32,123 bases of DNA from Clostridiales bacterium (lineage in GTDB: Bacteria; Bacillota; Clostridia; Oscillospirales; Oscillospiraceae), in contig JAJBUK010000044.1 of assembly GCA_020860385.1 (NCBI GenBank), positions 1-32,123 of the forward strand, given 5' to 3'. A program made the position numbers and the translations under genes. The notes beneath the pieces were generated by a model. It was not told where the DNA came from. It did no database searches and was given only the letters and a program-made list of their open reading frames with translations. This document shows, piece after piece, positions 1-6,907 of the stretch. The stretch's first letter is position 1; every line of letters begins with the position of its first letter.

Positions 1-1
1 C

Positions 2-1195
2 ATCAACACCTACCTCTCCGAGAACCTGTCCGGCATCAAAATCACCCAGGTGTTCAACCGGGAGGCGGAGAAGATGGCGGAGTTCCGGGAGAAGAGCAAC
101 CGGCTGGGCCAGGCAAAGCAGCGGCAAATCTTTGTGTTCGGCATTTTCCGGCCCTTGGTCTATATGCTCTACATCAGCTCTATCCTGTGCCTGCTGTACT
201 TGGGAGGCAAGGGGTATCTGGACGGGGCCTCCTTCCTGGGCCAGACCATCACCAGCAGCACCTGCGTCACCTTCTATATGTATATCTCCAAGTTCTATAA
301 CCCCATCCAGAACCTGGCGGAGCAGTTCAACTGGCTCCAGTCCGCTTTCGCCTCGGCGGAGAAGGTCTTTTCCGTCATGGACCTCCAGCCCGCCATTGTG
401 GACACGCCGGACGCCGTTGAACTGACGGAGGTGCGGGGGGAAATCGAGTTCCGGGACGTGTGGTTCGCCTACGTCCCCGGCGAGTGGGTGCTGAAAGGGG
501 TCTCCTTCCATGTGAACGCCAGGGACACGGTGGCCTTTGTGGGTTCCACCGGCTCCGGCAAGACCACCATCCTGTCCCTCCTCTGCCGGAACTATGAGGT
601 GCAGAAGGGGCAGATACTCCTGGACGGCGTGGACATCCGCACCATCAAGCTGTCCTCCCTCCGCCGCCACTTCGGGCAGATGCTCCAGGACGTGTTCCTG
701 TTCTCCGGCACCATCCGCAGCAACATCCTCCTGCGGGAGGAGGGCATCTCCGATGAGGAAGTCATGGAGGTCTGCCGCTATGTGAACGCTGACCACTTCA
801 TTGACCGGTTGGAGGGCGGCCTGGACGAGCCTGTGCGGGAGCGGGGCAACAACTTCTCCGCAGGCCAGCGACAGCTTTTGAGCTTCGCCCGCACCATCAT
901 CCACAAGCCGGACATTATGATTTTGGACGAGGCCACCGCCAACATCGACACGGAGACCGAGCTGCTGATTCAGGACTCCCTGGAGAAGATGCGCAGCGTA
1001 GGCACCATGCTCATCGTGGCCCACCGGCTGTCCACCATCCAGCACGCGGACAATATCATCGTCCTGTCCCACGGCGAGATTCTGGAGCAGGGCACCCATC
1101 AGGAGCTGCTGGCCCGGCATGGCCGGTACTACCAGCTGTACACCCTGCAATATCACCAGGAGCAGCTGCGTCGGGAGGGCGTGCAGGCAGGGTAG
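2..1195 (+). CDS. ABC transporter, permease-ATPase fusion (3' part, truncated by window start)
   Basis: The reading frame is open from base 2, so the true start lies outside the window. The first ~110 visible residues are the end of an exporter-type transmembrane domain (hydrophobic stretch around VYMLYISSILCLLYLGG). The rest is a nucleotide-binding domain with Walker A (GSTGSGKTT), a Q-loop (QDVFLFSGT), a signature motif altered to FSAGQ, Walker B (IMILDEATANID) and the H-loop (AHRLS). This is the MsbA/LmrA-like half-exporter architecture; it would sit in the cytoplasmic membrane and use ATP to export a drug, lipid or peptide. A heterodimer partner may lie upstream. The substrate cannot be told from sequence. 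The gene ends 42 bp before alr. Confidence 0.93.
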   Translation: MNTYLSENLSGIKITQVFNREAEKMAEFREKSNRLGQAKQRQIFVFGIFRPLVYMLYISSILCLLYLGGKGYLDGASFLGQTITSSTCVTFYMYISKFYNPIQNLAEQFNWLQSAFASAEKVFSVMDLQPAIVDTPDAVELTEVRGEIEFRDVWFAYVPGEWVLKGVSFHVNARDTVAFVGSTGSGKTTILSLLCRNYEVQKGQILLDGVDIRTIKLSSLRRHFGQMLQDVFLFSGTIRSNILLREEGISDEEVMEVCRYVNADHFIDRLEGGLDEPVRERGNNFSAGQRQLLSFARTIIHKPDIMILDEATANIDTETELLIQDSLEKMRSVGTMLIVAHRLSTIQHADNIIVLSHGEILEQGTHQELLARHGRYYQLYTLQYHQEQLRREGVQAG

Positions 1196-1237
1196 GCATT
1201 TGGCGGTGCAGAACGCCGAAGGAAAGAGGGATTTGCC

Positions 1238-2359
1238 ATGACAAATGAGACGAAACGCACCTGGGCGGAGATTCATCTGGACCGCCTGGCGGGAAACTAT
1301 CACGCCCTCCGGGCGCTGGCCCCCCGCAGCCGGTTCGCCGGGCTGGTGAAGGCCAACGCCTACGGCCACGGAGCCGTGGCCGTAGGGCGGAAGCTGGAGG
1401 AACTGGGGGCGGACTACCTGCTGGTGGCCTGCCTGGACGAGGCCATCCAGCTGCGGGAGGCGGGGCTGACCCGGCCCATCCTGATTCTGGGCTACACCCC
1501 CATCGCCTACACCGCCGAACTGCTCCGGTACGACCTGACCCAGGCGGTGTACGACGTGGCTCTGGCAAAGGAACACTCCGCCGCGGCCCTGGCTGCGGGC
1601 GGGCGGCTGAACTGCTTTATCCAGTGCGACACCGGCATGGGCCGCCTGGGTCTCCTGTGCCAGGAGGACACCATTGACCGGGCTGCGGCAGAGGTGGAGG
1701 AGATTTGCAGCCTCCCCGGTCTGGAGCCGGTGGGGCTGATGCAGCACTTCTCCGACGCGGACACCTGCCCCGCCTATTCCCGGCTGCAAATCGACCGGTA
1801 CAATGCCCTTCTGGCAAAGCTGGCCGCCATGGGCCGCACCTTCCCCATCCGCACCTGCTGCGCCGGGGCCGCCACCCTGAACTACCCGGAGGTACACTAT
1901 GACATGGTGCGCCCCGGCATCCTCCTCTTCGGCTACTCCCCCGACCACGCCTGTGACGGCATGGTGAACGTGCGCCCGGTGATGGAGCTGAAAAGCCGCA
2001 TCGCCTCGGTGAAGGCCATGCCTGCGGGCAGCTGCATCTCCTATGGCCGCACCTACACGCTGGAGCGGGACAGCCTGGTGGCGGTGGTTCCCGTGGGCTA
2101 CGGGGACGGGCTGTTCCGGCTGCTGTCCTCCCGGCAGGAGTTTTTGCTCCACGGCCAGCGGGTGCGGCAAATCGGCCGGGTGTGCATGGATATGTGCATG
2201 ATAGACGTCACCGACCTGCCGGAGGTAACGGTGGGGGATGAGGTCACCGTCTTTGGGGAGGAGCTGCCCCTGACGGAAAAATCCGACGCCGTCGGCACCA
2301 TCTCCTATGAGATGCTGTGCGACATCGCCCCCCGCGTTCCCCGGGTCTATGTGGAGTGA
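1238..2359 (+). CDS. alr: Alanine racemase
   Basis: PLP-dependent enzyme that interconverts L- and D-alanine for peptidoglycan. The 373-residue length is normal for the family. The PLP lysine is Lys38 in VKANAYGHG, and the second catalytic base is Tyr269 in the ISYGRTY segment. The N-terminal TIM barrel and C-terminal beta domain (VPVGYGDG onward) are complete. The ATG is preceded by a ribosome site (AAAGAGGGA). The gene is followed by a strong terminator and then by a MazF/EndoA-type gene, the same order as alr-ndoA in Bacillus. Identification is secure. Confidence 0.96.
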   Translation: MTNETKRTWAEIHLDRLAGNYHALRALAPRSRFAGLVKANAYGHGAVAVGRKLEELGADYLLVACLDEAIQLREAGLTRPILILGYTPIAYTAELLRYDLTQAVYDVALAKEHSAAALAAGGRLNCFIQCDTGMGRLGLLCQEDTIDRAAAEVEEICSLPGLEPVGLMQHFSDADTCPAYSRLQIDRYNALLAKLAAMGRTFPIRTCCAGAATLNYPEVHYDMVRPGILLFGYSPDHACDGMVNVRPVMELKSRIASVKAMPAGSCISYGRTYTLERDSLVAVVPVGYGDGLFRLLSSRQEFLLHGQRVRQIGRVCMDMCMIDVTDLPEVTVGDEVTVFGEELPLTEKSDAVGTISYEMLCDIAPRVPRVYVE

Positions 2360-2380
2360 ATACAACTGAATCACGCTGCC

Positions 2381-2420
2381 CCGCCGCCGGATGCCATCTG
2401 CGTCCGGCGGCGGTTTCTCT
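2381..2420 (+). terminator. Intrinsic terminator after alr
   Basis: An 11-bp perfect stem (2381-2391 with 2403-2413, CCGCCGCCGGA and its complement) is followed by TTTCTCT. It begins 22 bp after the alr stop codon. Confidence 0.8.
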
Positions 2421-2589
2421 GTCGAAAGTTGCGGCATAGAATGTGGCAGTTCCGCCCGTCCTGGCCGGTATATTTCCGGTCAAAGGGTGGGACAATTTAA
2501 GTACCCCCTGTTACATAAAGCGCTGCGCCCATGTGACGGGGGGGAACAGGAATCTGCGGGCGGCTAGCCGTCCGCCTGTACCACGGAGC

Positions 2590-2967
2590 GTGAACAAATT
2601 GGACAGCAGTGTAAGACGAGGAGATATTTTCTATGCCGACCTGAGCCCGGTGGTGGGCAGCGAGCAGGGCGGCGTGCGGCCGGTGCTCATCATCCAGAAC
2701 GACATGGGGAACCGGCACAGCCCCACGGTGATTGCCGCGGCCATCACCAGCCAGATGAACAAGGCGAAGCTGCCCACCCACATCGAGCTGATCGACCAGG
2801 ACTGCGGCCTGACTAGGGATTCCGTTGTCCTGCTGGAGCAGGTGCGCACCCTGGATAAGCGCCGCCTGCGGGAGCGGATGGGCCGCCTGGGGGAGGAGCA
2901 GATGAAGCTGGTGGACACCGCCATCGAGGTGTCCTTTGGCCTGAAGCCCCGGAAGAAGCTGGTGTAG
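2590..2967 (+). CDS. ndoA: MazF/EndoA (PemK-like) endoribonuclease toxin
   Basis: Sequence-specific mRNA interferase of the MazF/PemK fold. The signature start [20 protein letters not shown] and the segment RPVLIIQND are very close to the Firmicute EndoA family. I chose GTG at 2590 (125 codons) because the family begins just before [10 protein letters not shown]; a longer frame from ATG 2443 would add about 49 residues with no family character. The ribosome site is poor: GGAG lies only one base before the GTG, so the start is less certain than the function. In Bacillus the antitoxin EndoAI is encoded just upstream; here there is no room for it (230 bp, part of it the alr terminator), so the partner must lie elsewhere or be lost. 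A bidirectional terminator follows. Confidence 0.9.
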   Translation: MNKLDSSVRRGDIFYADLSPVVGSEQGGVRPVLIIQNDMGNRHSPTVIAAAITSQMNKAKLPTHIELIDQDCGLTRDSVVLLEQVRTLDKRRLRERMGRLGEEQMKLVDTAIEVSFGLKPRKKLV

Positions 2968-2990
2968 CCAGCCGTTCATAAGGCCCCCAA

Positions 2991-3040
2991 AACGGCAGAA
3001 GGGCTGCCCGTCGAAGCCTCGGCGGGCAGCCCGTTTTGTC
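2991..3040. terminator. Bidirectional terminator between endoA and the lipoprotein gene
   Basis: A 10-bp perfect stem (3001-3010, GGGCTGCCCG, with 3023-3032) is followed by GTTTTG and preceded by CAAAAC-like bases (2989-2995). It can therefore stop transcription from either side of two convergent genes. Confidence 0.8.
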
Positions 3041-3068
3041 GGCGCGTCAGCGCCGCCGTGCCAGGGTA

Positions 3069-3548
3069 TCAGCCGTTGGCAGGGGTGTTGACGCTGACAG
3101 TCCCCTGCTCCCCGCTGCCGACGGCGTTCTCCACCGCGTCGGCGGCATCCCGGGCCGCGTCACCGATGGCGTCCCCGGCGTCGTCTACGATGTCGCCCGC
3201 GCCACGGGCCACGTCGCCTACGGCGTCCCCGGCCTCGTCCAGGGCGTCCCCGGCATCCTGGGCCATGTCCCCGGCTGCGTCATCGGCAGCGTCGTCGGCC
3301 CGGTCTGTACCCGATGCGGTGCCCTCGTCCACCTGGCCCTCCGCGTCTGCGGCGTAGGAGCCGCTGTTTGTGGTGTCGGCGTCCTCGGCGTCGCTGCCGG
3401 TTTGGGTGTCATTCCGGGCGGTGTCGTCCCCGCTGTCCGTCACGGAAGCGGACGTGTCGCCGGTGGTATTCCGGTCATTGCTCCTGCTGCCGCAGCCGGT
3501 GAGGGCCAGCGCCAGCATCAGAGCCAGCGCCAGAATGGTTGCTCTCAT
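3069..3548 (-). CDS. Lipoprotein with Ala/Asp-rich amphipathic repeats
   Basis: A 159-residue protein starting at ATG 3548, with GGAGG seven bases upstream. Residues 1-20 are a lipoprotein signal (MRATILALALMLALALTGC) ending in the lipobox LTGC, so the mature protein is probably anchored to the outer face of the membrane. A Ser/Thr/Asn/Asp-rich linker follows. The C-terminal half is built of degenerate repeats of the type DAGDAxxDAA (for example DAGDALDEAGDAVGDVARGA), which should form a long, acidic, amphipathic helix. LEA-like and YtxH-like proteins show this look, but I cannot assign a family. It may be a surface or stress protein. It converges on endoA and is not clearly in an operon with the HIRAN gene 100 bp upstream. 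Confidence 0.75.
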   Translation of the reverse strand: MRATILALALMLALALTGCGSRSNDRNTTGDTSASVTDSGDDTARNDTQTGSDAEDADTTNSGSYAADAEGQVDEGTASGTDRADDAADDAAGDMAQDAGDALDEAGDAVGDVARGAGDIVDDAGDAIGDAARDAADAVENAVGSGEQGTVSVNTPANG

Positions 3549-3648
3549 ACTCGTTCCTCCCAAGATAAAAAATACGTCCTTTGCAGACTGTGTTAGTCTG
3601 CGCGCAGGCTGGAGGAATAAACCTGACAAAGCTTTCCTCAGGGGCGGA

Positions 3649-4047
3649 CTACTCGTGCAGATAAATGTCGATAGATATCTTGACCCACTTTCCCCGCAGT
3701 TCCTTTGCTTTGACCCTTCCAAACAGCAGCTTACCAGCGTCCATTAGTCTGGAAAACACAATATTGTCCTTTTGGGGTACATATCCGATTTTCTCGTTTG
3801 CTGCGGTTTTGATGACGATGGCATTTGCATCGTATTCATTTTCTGTTTCCCTGAAAAAGTTTAACCTGTCCCCCACCTTGATACTCGGCTCCAGGGCTGC
3901 GATGTTCTCGATGTGAGAGGTGCCTGCGATGTAGGTGTCAAACAGGAGGATGTCTCTTTGAAAAGGCTTAAACTCTTGCAGTTCGTTTTTCGCCCCATAT
4001 TTCAGGGCGATGAGGCCGCCCGCCGATGTAGTTGTTAATTCGTTCAT
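3649..4047 (-). CDS. HIRAN-domain protein
   Basis: A 132-residue protein from ATG 4047, with a strong ribosome site (GGGGAGGAGC) three bases upstream. The second half fits the HIRAN domain: a DTYIAGTSHIENIA strand region, then GDRLNFFRETENEYDANAI, and KIGYVPQKDN. HIRAN modules bind DNA 3' ends in eukaryotic HLTF; bacterial stand-alone copies are usually unstudied and are often near repair or mobile-element genes. It is the last gene of a minus-strand set with the genes at 4080-4880 and 4890-5693, separated from the former by 32 bp. Base composition is lower in GC than in the flanking genes. Domain call good; cellular role unknown. Confidence 0.82.
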   Translation of the reverse strand: MNELTTTSAGGLIALKYGAKNELQEFKPFQRDILLFDTYIAGTSHIENIAALEPSIKVGDRLNFFRETENEYDANAIVIKTAANEKIGYVPQKDNIVFSRLMDAGKLLFGRVKAKELRGKWVKISIDIYLHE

Positions 4048-4079
4048 TTTGCTCCTCCCCTGATATGTATATGACGCTG

Positions 4080-4880
4080 TTACGCCAGCCAGTGCCGGAG
4101 TGCCTGCTGGCACAGCGTTCTGTCAAGCCCTTCCGACTTGAGCCATGCCGCCTTCAACCAAATGTTATGGACATCCTTTCGCTTTATCCGAATCAAAAAT
4201 CCATTCCCGTCCGGCGTATAGCGCACCTCATAGGAATCACAGAGCTGCGGGTCGAACTTGGCGTTGTACGCGCTGATGCCAAAAGACCAGTTCCCCAGTG
4301 CGCCGGTCAGAACCAGGGACTGGTCGGTTGTATATTTATGGGGAAATCCCCGCCACTGTGCTTCGTTCTCGCTGTCACTCTGAAAGTAAAGTTCGTACCA
4401 ACTGCCGGCATCTAACCGTTCCGTCGGCAGGCAGATGTCAAACACCGTCTTTGTGGAAACGCGGCGTCCGGCATTGTCTCGATAGGTTACGCCATATCCT
4501 GCGGATTCGACGTTAAACGGCTGCATTTCTTTGCCCACCCAGTTTGTTATATGAATGAAACCCACCGGAAGGTCAAGGGAAAAAAGCCGGTCTCCGGTGA
4601 AACACTCCGGCATCTCGAACCATTTGTCCGACCTCATACGAGCATCGACCAGAGAAAGCAGTTCGTCATCGCTGCATCCTGCATCCAAATATTCCGATGT
4701 GATACTTCGTTCGCAGCTGATGTCCTGGTAGTATTCCAGCTTGATTTGGGGCACTCCATCGCGATTTTCGATGAAAAGCGGCTTCAAAACCGGCCTGAGC
4801 TGATTCCTGTTCGTGTATACTTCAAAGTCCCAGCAAAGGTAGTTCTCGTACAATAGAGTATGTAATCTTCCAGGTGTCAT
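4080..4880 (-). CDS. Protein of unknown function
   Basis: A 266-residue protein that I do not recognise. The start is ATG 4880 with ATAGGAG upstream. It has no signal peptide or obvious membrane segment; it is rich in aromatic residues and looks like a soluble, mainly beta protein (DFEVYTNRNQLRPVLKP, GFIHITNWVGKE, WSFGISAYNAKFD, SYEVRYTPDGNGFLIRI). The C-terminal 30 residues look like a short helical segment (IWLKAAWLKSEGLDRTLCQQ). It lies 9 bp downstream of the J-domain-like gene and 32 bp upstream of the HIRAN gene, so the three are very likely one transcript. GC is visibly lower than in the housekeeping genes nearby, which suggests transfer. Confidence 0.8.
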   Translation of the reverse strand: MTPGRLHTLLYENYLCWDFEVYTNRNQLRPVLKPLFIENRDGVPQIKLEYYQDISCERSITSEYLDAGCSDDELLSLVDARMRSDKWFEMPECFTGDRLFSLDLPVGFIHITNWVGKEMQPFNVESAGYGVTYRDNAGRRVSTKTVFDICLPTERLDAGSWYELYFQSDSENEAQWRGFPHKYTTDQSLVLTGALGNWSFGISAYNAKFDPQLCDSYEVRYTPDGNGFLIRIKRKDVHNIWLKAAWLKSEGLDRTLCQQALRHWLA

Positions 4881-4889
4881 GCCGTTCTC

Positions 4890-5693
4890 CTATGGCAGAT
4901 AGTCCTTTATCCGCGCCTTATAATCCTCTGCCTGCGCCTGATACGCTTTGCACAGGCGTTCCAGCTCCTCCTTCCGCTGGAGCGCCTTGGCCTCATCGTC
5001 CAAAAACTCCTTCAGCGTATAGGGATAGGTCGTCTGTATCTCCGCCGTCCGCGCCCGAACCTGCTGGAGCTTTTGGACGAGCTGTTCCTTTTCCTTTTGA
5101 TAGGAGAGCAGGGAAGCGTCCTCCTCGTGCAAATCATCCTGCCTGACCAGTTCAAAAATCGCCTGCATCAGCTCCAGATTGCCATCCTGATAGGCCGTGA
5201 CGGCTCTGGAAAACAGTCCCGCTTTCGCATCGGAGAGCTCCGGGTGCAGGTCTGGGTGCAGGGCTTTGACGATTTTCCGATACATGGATTTCAGGGAGGC
5301 TGCATCCTCCTCCGTCAGCGTTTCCGCCTGGCTGCGGTCCAACGCCTCGTTCATGCTCTGAATCAGCGCGTCAAGCTGCAGCTGATAGTCCTGGAACTCC
5401 TGGTCGAGAATCTTCTCCAACGCCTGGATGTCTACCGGCTCCTGCCGGTTCCGCTTCATGATCACAAGCTCCAGCTTGCGTTTATACCTCAGATATTGGC
5501 ACTCCGCTTCGTAGGCTGCGTATTCCAGCCCGCCGAACCGCAGCAGATAGGCCGCTTCGATATTTTTACACTGTTGCAGCCGCAAATCATCCTGCTCCAA
5601 AATGACGGCGGACAGTTCTTCCCGCAGCTGTTGAATCTCCGTTTTCAGCGCATCATACTGCGGAAACGGTATCAATTTCTTTTCATCACACAT
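4890..5693 (-). CDS. J-domain-like coiled-coil protein
   Basis: About 267 residues from ATG 5693; an in-frame GTG at 5738 would add 15 residues. Both starts have weak ribosome sites. Two long coiled-coil regions (residues ~12-60 and ~205-260) flank a central stretch, LKSMYRKIVKALHPDLHPE, with the His-Pro-Asp motif at about residues 146-148. HPD is the Hsp70-stimulating motif of J domains and the residues around it fit helices II and III. The protein may therefore be a dedicated co-chaperone or assembly factor. It is first in the set with the unknown protein and the HIRAN protein, behind a good promoter. J-domain call moderate; no classical DnaJ Gly/Phe or zinc regions are present. Confidence 0.75.
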   Translation of the reverse strand: MCDEKKLIPFPQYDALKTEIQQLREELSAVILEQDDLRLQQCKNIEAAYLLRFGGLEYAAYEAECQYLRYKRKLELVIMKRNRQEPVDIQALEKILDQEFQDYQLQLDALIQSMNEALDRSQAETLTEEDAASLKSMYRKIVKALHPDLHPELSDAKAGLFSRAVTAYQDGNLELMQAIFELVRQDDLHEEDASLLSYQKEKEQLVQKLQQVRARTAEIQTTYPYTLKEFLDDEAKALQRKEELERLCKAYQAQAEDYKARIKDYLP

Positions 5694-5812
5694 AGTTCTG
5701 AACCCTGTCATTCTTCCATACACGCTGTCAACGCCCACGGCAATCTGTCGGAACGGAATCTTGCGAAAAACGAGCGTCCGCCGAAGCCGCTGCGCCCCCT
5801 GTCTTATCTATC

Positions 5813-5841
5813 AGTGTACAACAAATCCCGTCATTTATCAA
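5813..5841 (-). promoter_or_regulatory. Sigma-A promoter of the J-domain/HIRAN set
   Basis: Read on the minus strand: TTGATA (5841-5836), 17-bp spacer, TACACT (5818-5813). It points towards the gene at 4890-5693, giving a leader of about 110 bases. Confidence 0.6.
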
Positions 5842-5893
5842 CAGGTTTTAGTTTTGCTTTGCTATGGAACCTCTGATTTATGCAGCGCCTCCC

Positions 5894-5922
5894 TTGCAAT
5901 TTATCCAAAAAGATGGTATGAT
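5894..5922 (+). promoter_or_regulatory. Sigma-A promoter of the Fur-family gene
   Basis: TTGCAA (5894-5899), 17-bp spacer, TATGAT (5917-5922), about 40 bp before the start codon. It is divergent from the promoter at 5813-5841. No PerR-type inverted repeat is obvious on it. Confidence 0.7.
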
Positions 5923-5962
5923 ACCCTTAAGACAGTACGAGTAGGAGCGTGTAAGGGAACCC

Positions 5963-6433
5963 ATGAATGCCAGGCGCTATTCCAGACAGCGGGAGTTGAT
6001 TTACGAATACCTGTGCGGGACGACAGAGCATCCCACGGCGGAGATGATTTACGCCAGCCTGAAGCCGCAGTCGCCCCACCTGGGCCTTGGCACGGTCTAC
6101 CGCAACCTGAGCCTCCTCTGTGAGGACGGGCGGGTGCGGCGGCTGCCCTTTCCGGTGGAGCGGTATGACGGGAACCTGTCGGAGCACGCCCACTTCTGCT
6201 GTCAGCAGTGCGGCAAGGTGTCCGACCTGTTTTTAAACGAAACCGCAGTCAGTGAAACGGAGGAAGCGGTGGCCCGGCACTATGGCCACCAGGTACATCA
6301 CCACGAGCTGATTTATTACGGTGTCTGCGCCCAGTGCCTCAGCGCTCAGGCCGACACCTCGGAAGGGCAGGTGAAGCAGCATGAAAATCAGTTATCAGCC
6401 CAAGGGCGTTTGCTCCCGCCTGATGAACATTGA
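5963..6433 (+). CDS. Fur-family metalloregulator (PerR/Fur-like)
   Basis: Dimeric transcriptional repressor of the Fur superfamily, 156 residues, with ATG 5963 preceded by AAGGGA. The winged-helix N-terminus contains TAEMIYASL and LGLGTVYRNLSLL. The metal region contains YDGNLSEHAHF, two CxxC zinc pairs (CQQC and CAQC), and HHHELIYYGVC. The histidine/aspartate pattern fits PerR or a generic Fur; sequence alone does not settle whether it senses peroxide or iron. The last ~18 residues after the second CxxC are unconserved-looking, and their codons overlap the start of the next gene by 53 bp, so the two genes are probably coupled. Confidence 0.9.
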   Translation: MNARRYSRQRELIYEYLCGTTEHPTAEMIYASLKPQSPHLGLGTVYRNLSLLCEDGRVRRLPFPVERYDGNLSEHAHFCCQQCGKVSDLFLNETAVSETEEAVARHYGHQVHHHELIYYGVCAQCLSAQADTSEGQVKQHENQLSAQGRLLPPDEH

Positions 6434-6623
6434 GGTGGAGGATGGTGTCATCCAAAATCTGGAGGTCATCGGCGGCTGCAACGGCAACCTGAAGGGCATT
6501 TCCGCCCTGGTGAAGGGGATGAAGGTAGAGGACGCCATCTCCCGGATGGAAGGCATCCACTGTGGCATGAAGTCCACCTCCTGCCCCGACCAGATTGCCC
6601 AGGCGCTGAAGCAGGCGCTGTAA
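6381..6623 (+). CDS. TSCPD-domain protein (TIGR03905-like)
   Basis: An 80-residue protein from ATG 6381 that begins inside the 3' end of the Fur-family gene. It carries the family hallmark STSCPDQIAQAL near the C-terminus and GGCNGNLKGI in the middle. The TSCPD domain also occurs at the end of vitamin B12-dependent ribonucleotide reductases (NrdJ); as a short stand-alone protein it is common in Clostridia and has no proven role. The overlap with the regulator implies co-transcription and perhaps translational coupling. A strong terminator follows 20 bp after its stop. Confidence 0.88.
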   Translation: MKISYQPKGVCSRLMNIEVEDGVIQNLEVIGGCNGNLKGISALVKGMKVEDAISRMEGIHCGMKSTSCPDQIAQALKQAL

Positions 6624-6643
6624 TGCGTGGACACACAAAACGC

Positions 6644-6687
6644 AACGCTCCCCTTATGAGATTTCTCATAAGGGGAGCGTTTTTTGC
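6644..6687. terminator. Strong bidirectional terminator
   Basis: A 17-bp perfect stem (6644-6660 with 6665-6681) with a 4-base loop, followed by TTTTTT. It lies between the TSCPD gene (plus) and copA (minus), which converge here. The A-rich bases before the stem allow termination on the minus strand as well. Confidence 0.92.
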
Positions 6688-6697
6688 GGCGGTATGC

Positions 6698-6907
6698 TTA
6701 CTGCACGCCCTTGACCTCGTAGCCCGCGTCGGTGACGGCGGCGGTCAGCACCTCGTCCGCCACGGGGGCGGCCAGGGTGACGGTGGCGGTCTTGGCCTCC
6801 AAATCGGCCACGGCGGAGGTCACGCCTGCCACGGCGGACAGGGCCTTCTCCACATTGGCCTTGCAGTGGACGCACATCATGCCCTCTACGGTCAGTACCT
6901 TTGTCAT
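6698..6907 (-). CDS. copZ: Possible internally started CopZ-like copper chaperone (in frame with copA)
   Basis: Inside the copA frame an ATG at 6907 is preceded by GAGGTG, seven bases away, a normal ribosome site. From it, 69 residues ([19 protein letters not shown]...) form one whole HMA domain, the size of free CopZ. The linker before it ([12 protein letters not shown]) is encoded by AT-richer DNA that looks like an intergenic spacer. I infer that copA and copZ were separate genes, that the copA stop was lost, and that free CopZ may still be made by internal initiation. Whether initiation happens here is not shown by sequence. Confidence 0.5.
   Translation of the reverse strand: MTKVLTVEGMMCVHCKANVEKALSAVAGVTSAVADLEAKTATVTLAAPVADEVLTAAVTDAGYEVKGVQ

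Noticed and set aside
2443-2589. 49-residue N-terminal extension of the EndoA-type toxin
   Set aside because: The translated extension has no family match in pattern, and the family starts just before [10 protein letters not shown].
3140-3300. Direct-repeat array (CRISPR-like) in the GTCCCCGGC-rich tract
   Set aside because: The repeats are irregular and follow the codons of the Ala/Asp-rich lipoprotein; there are no constant repeats with unique spacers.
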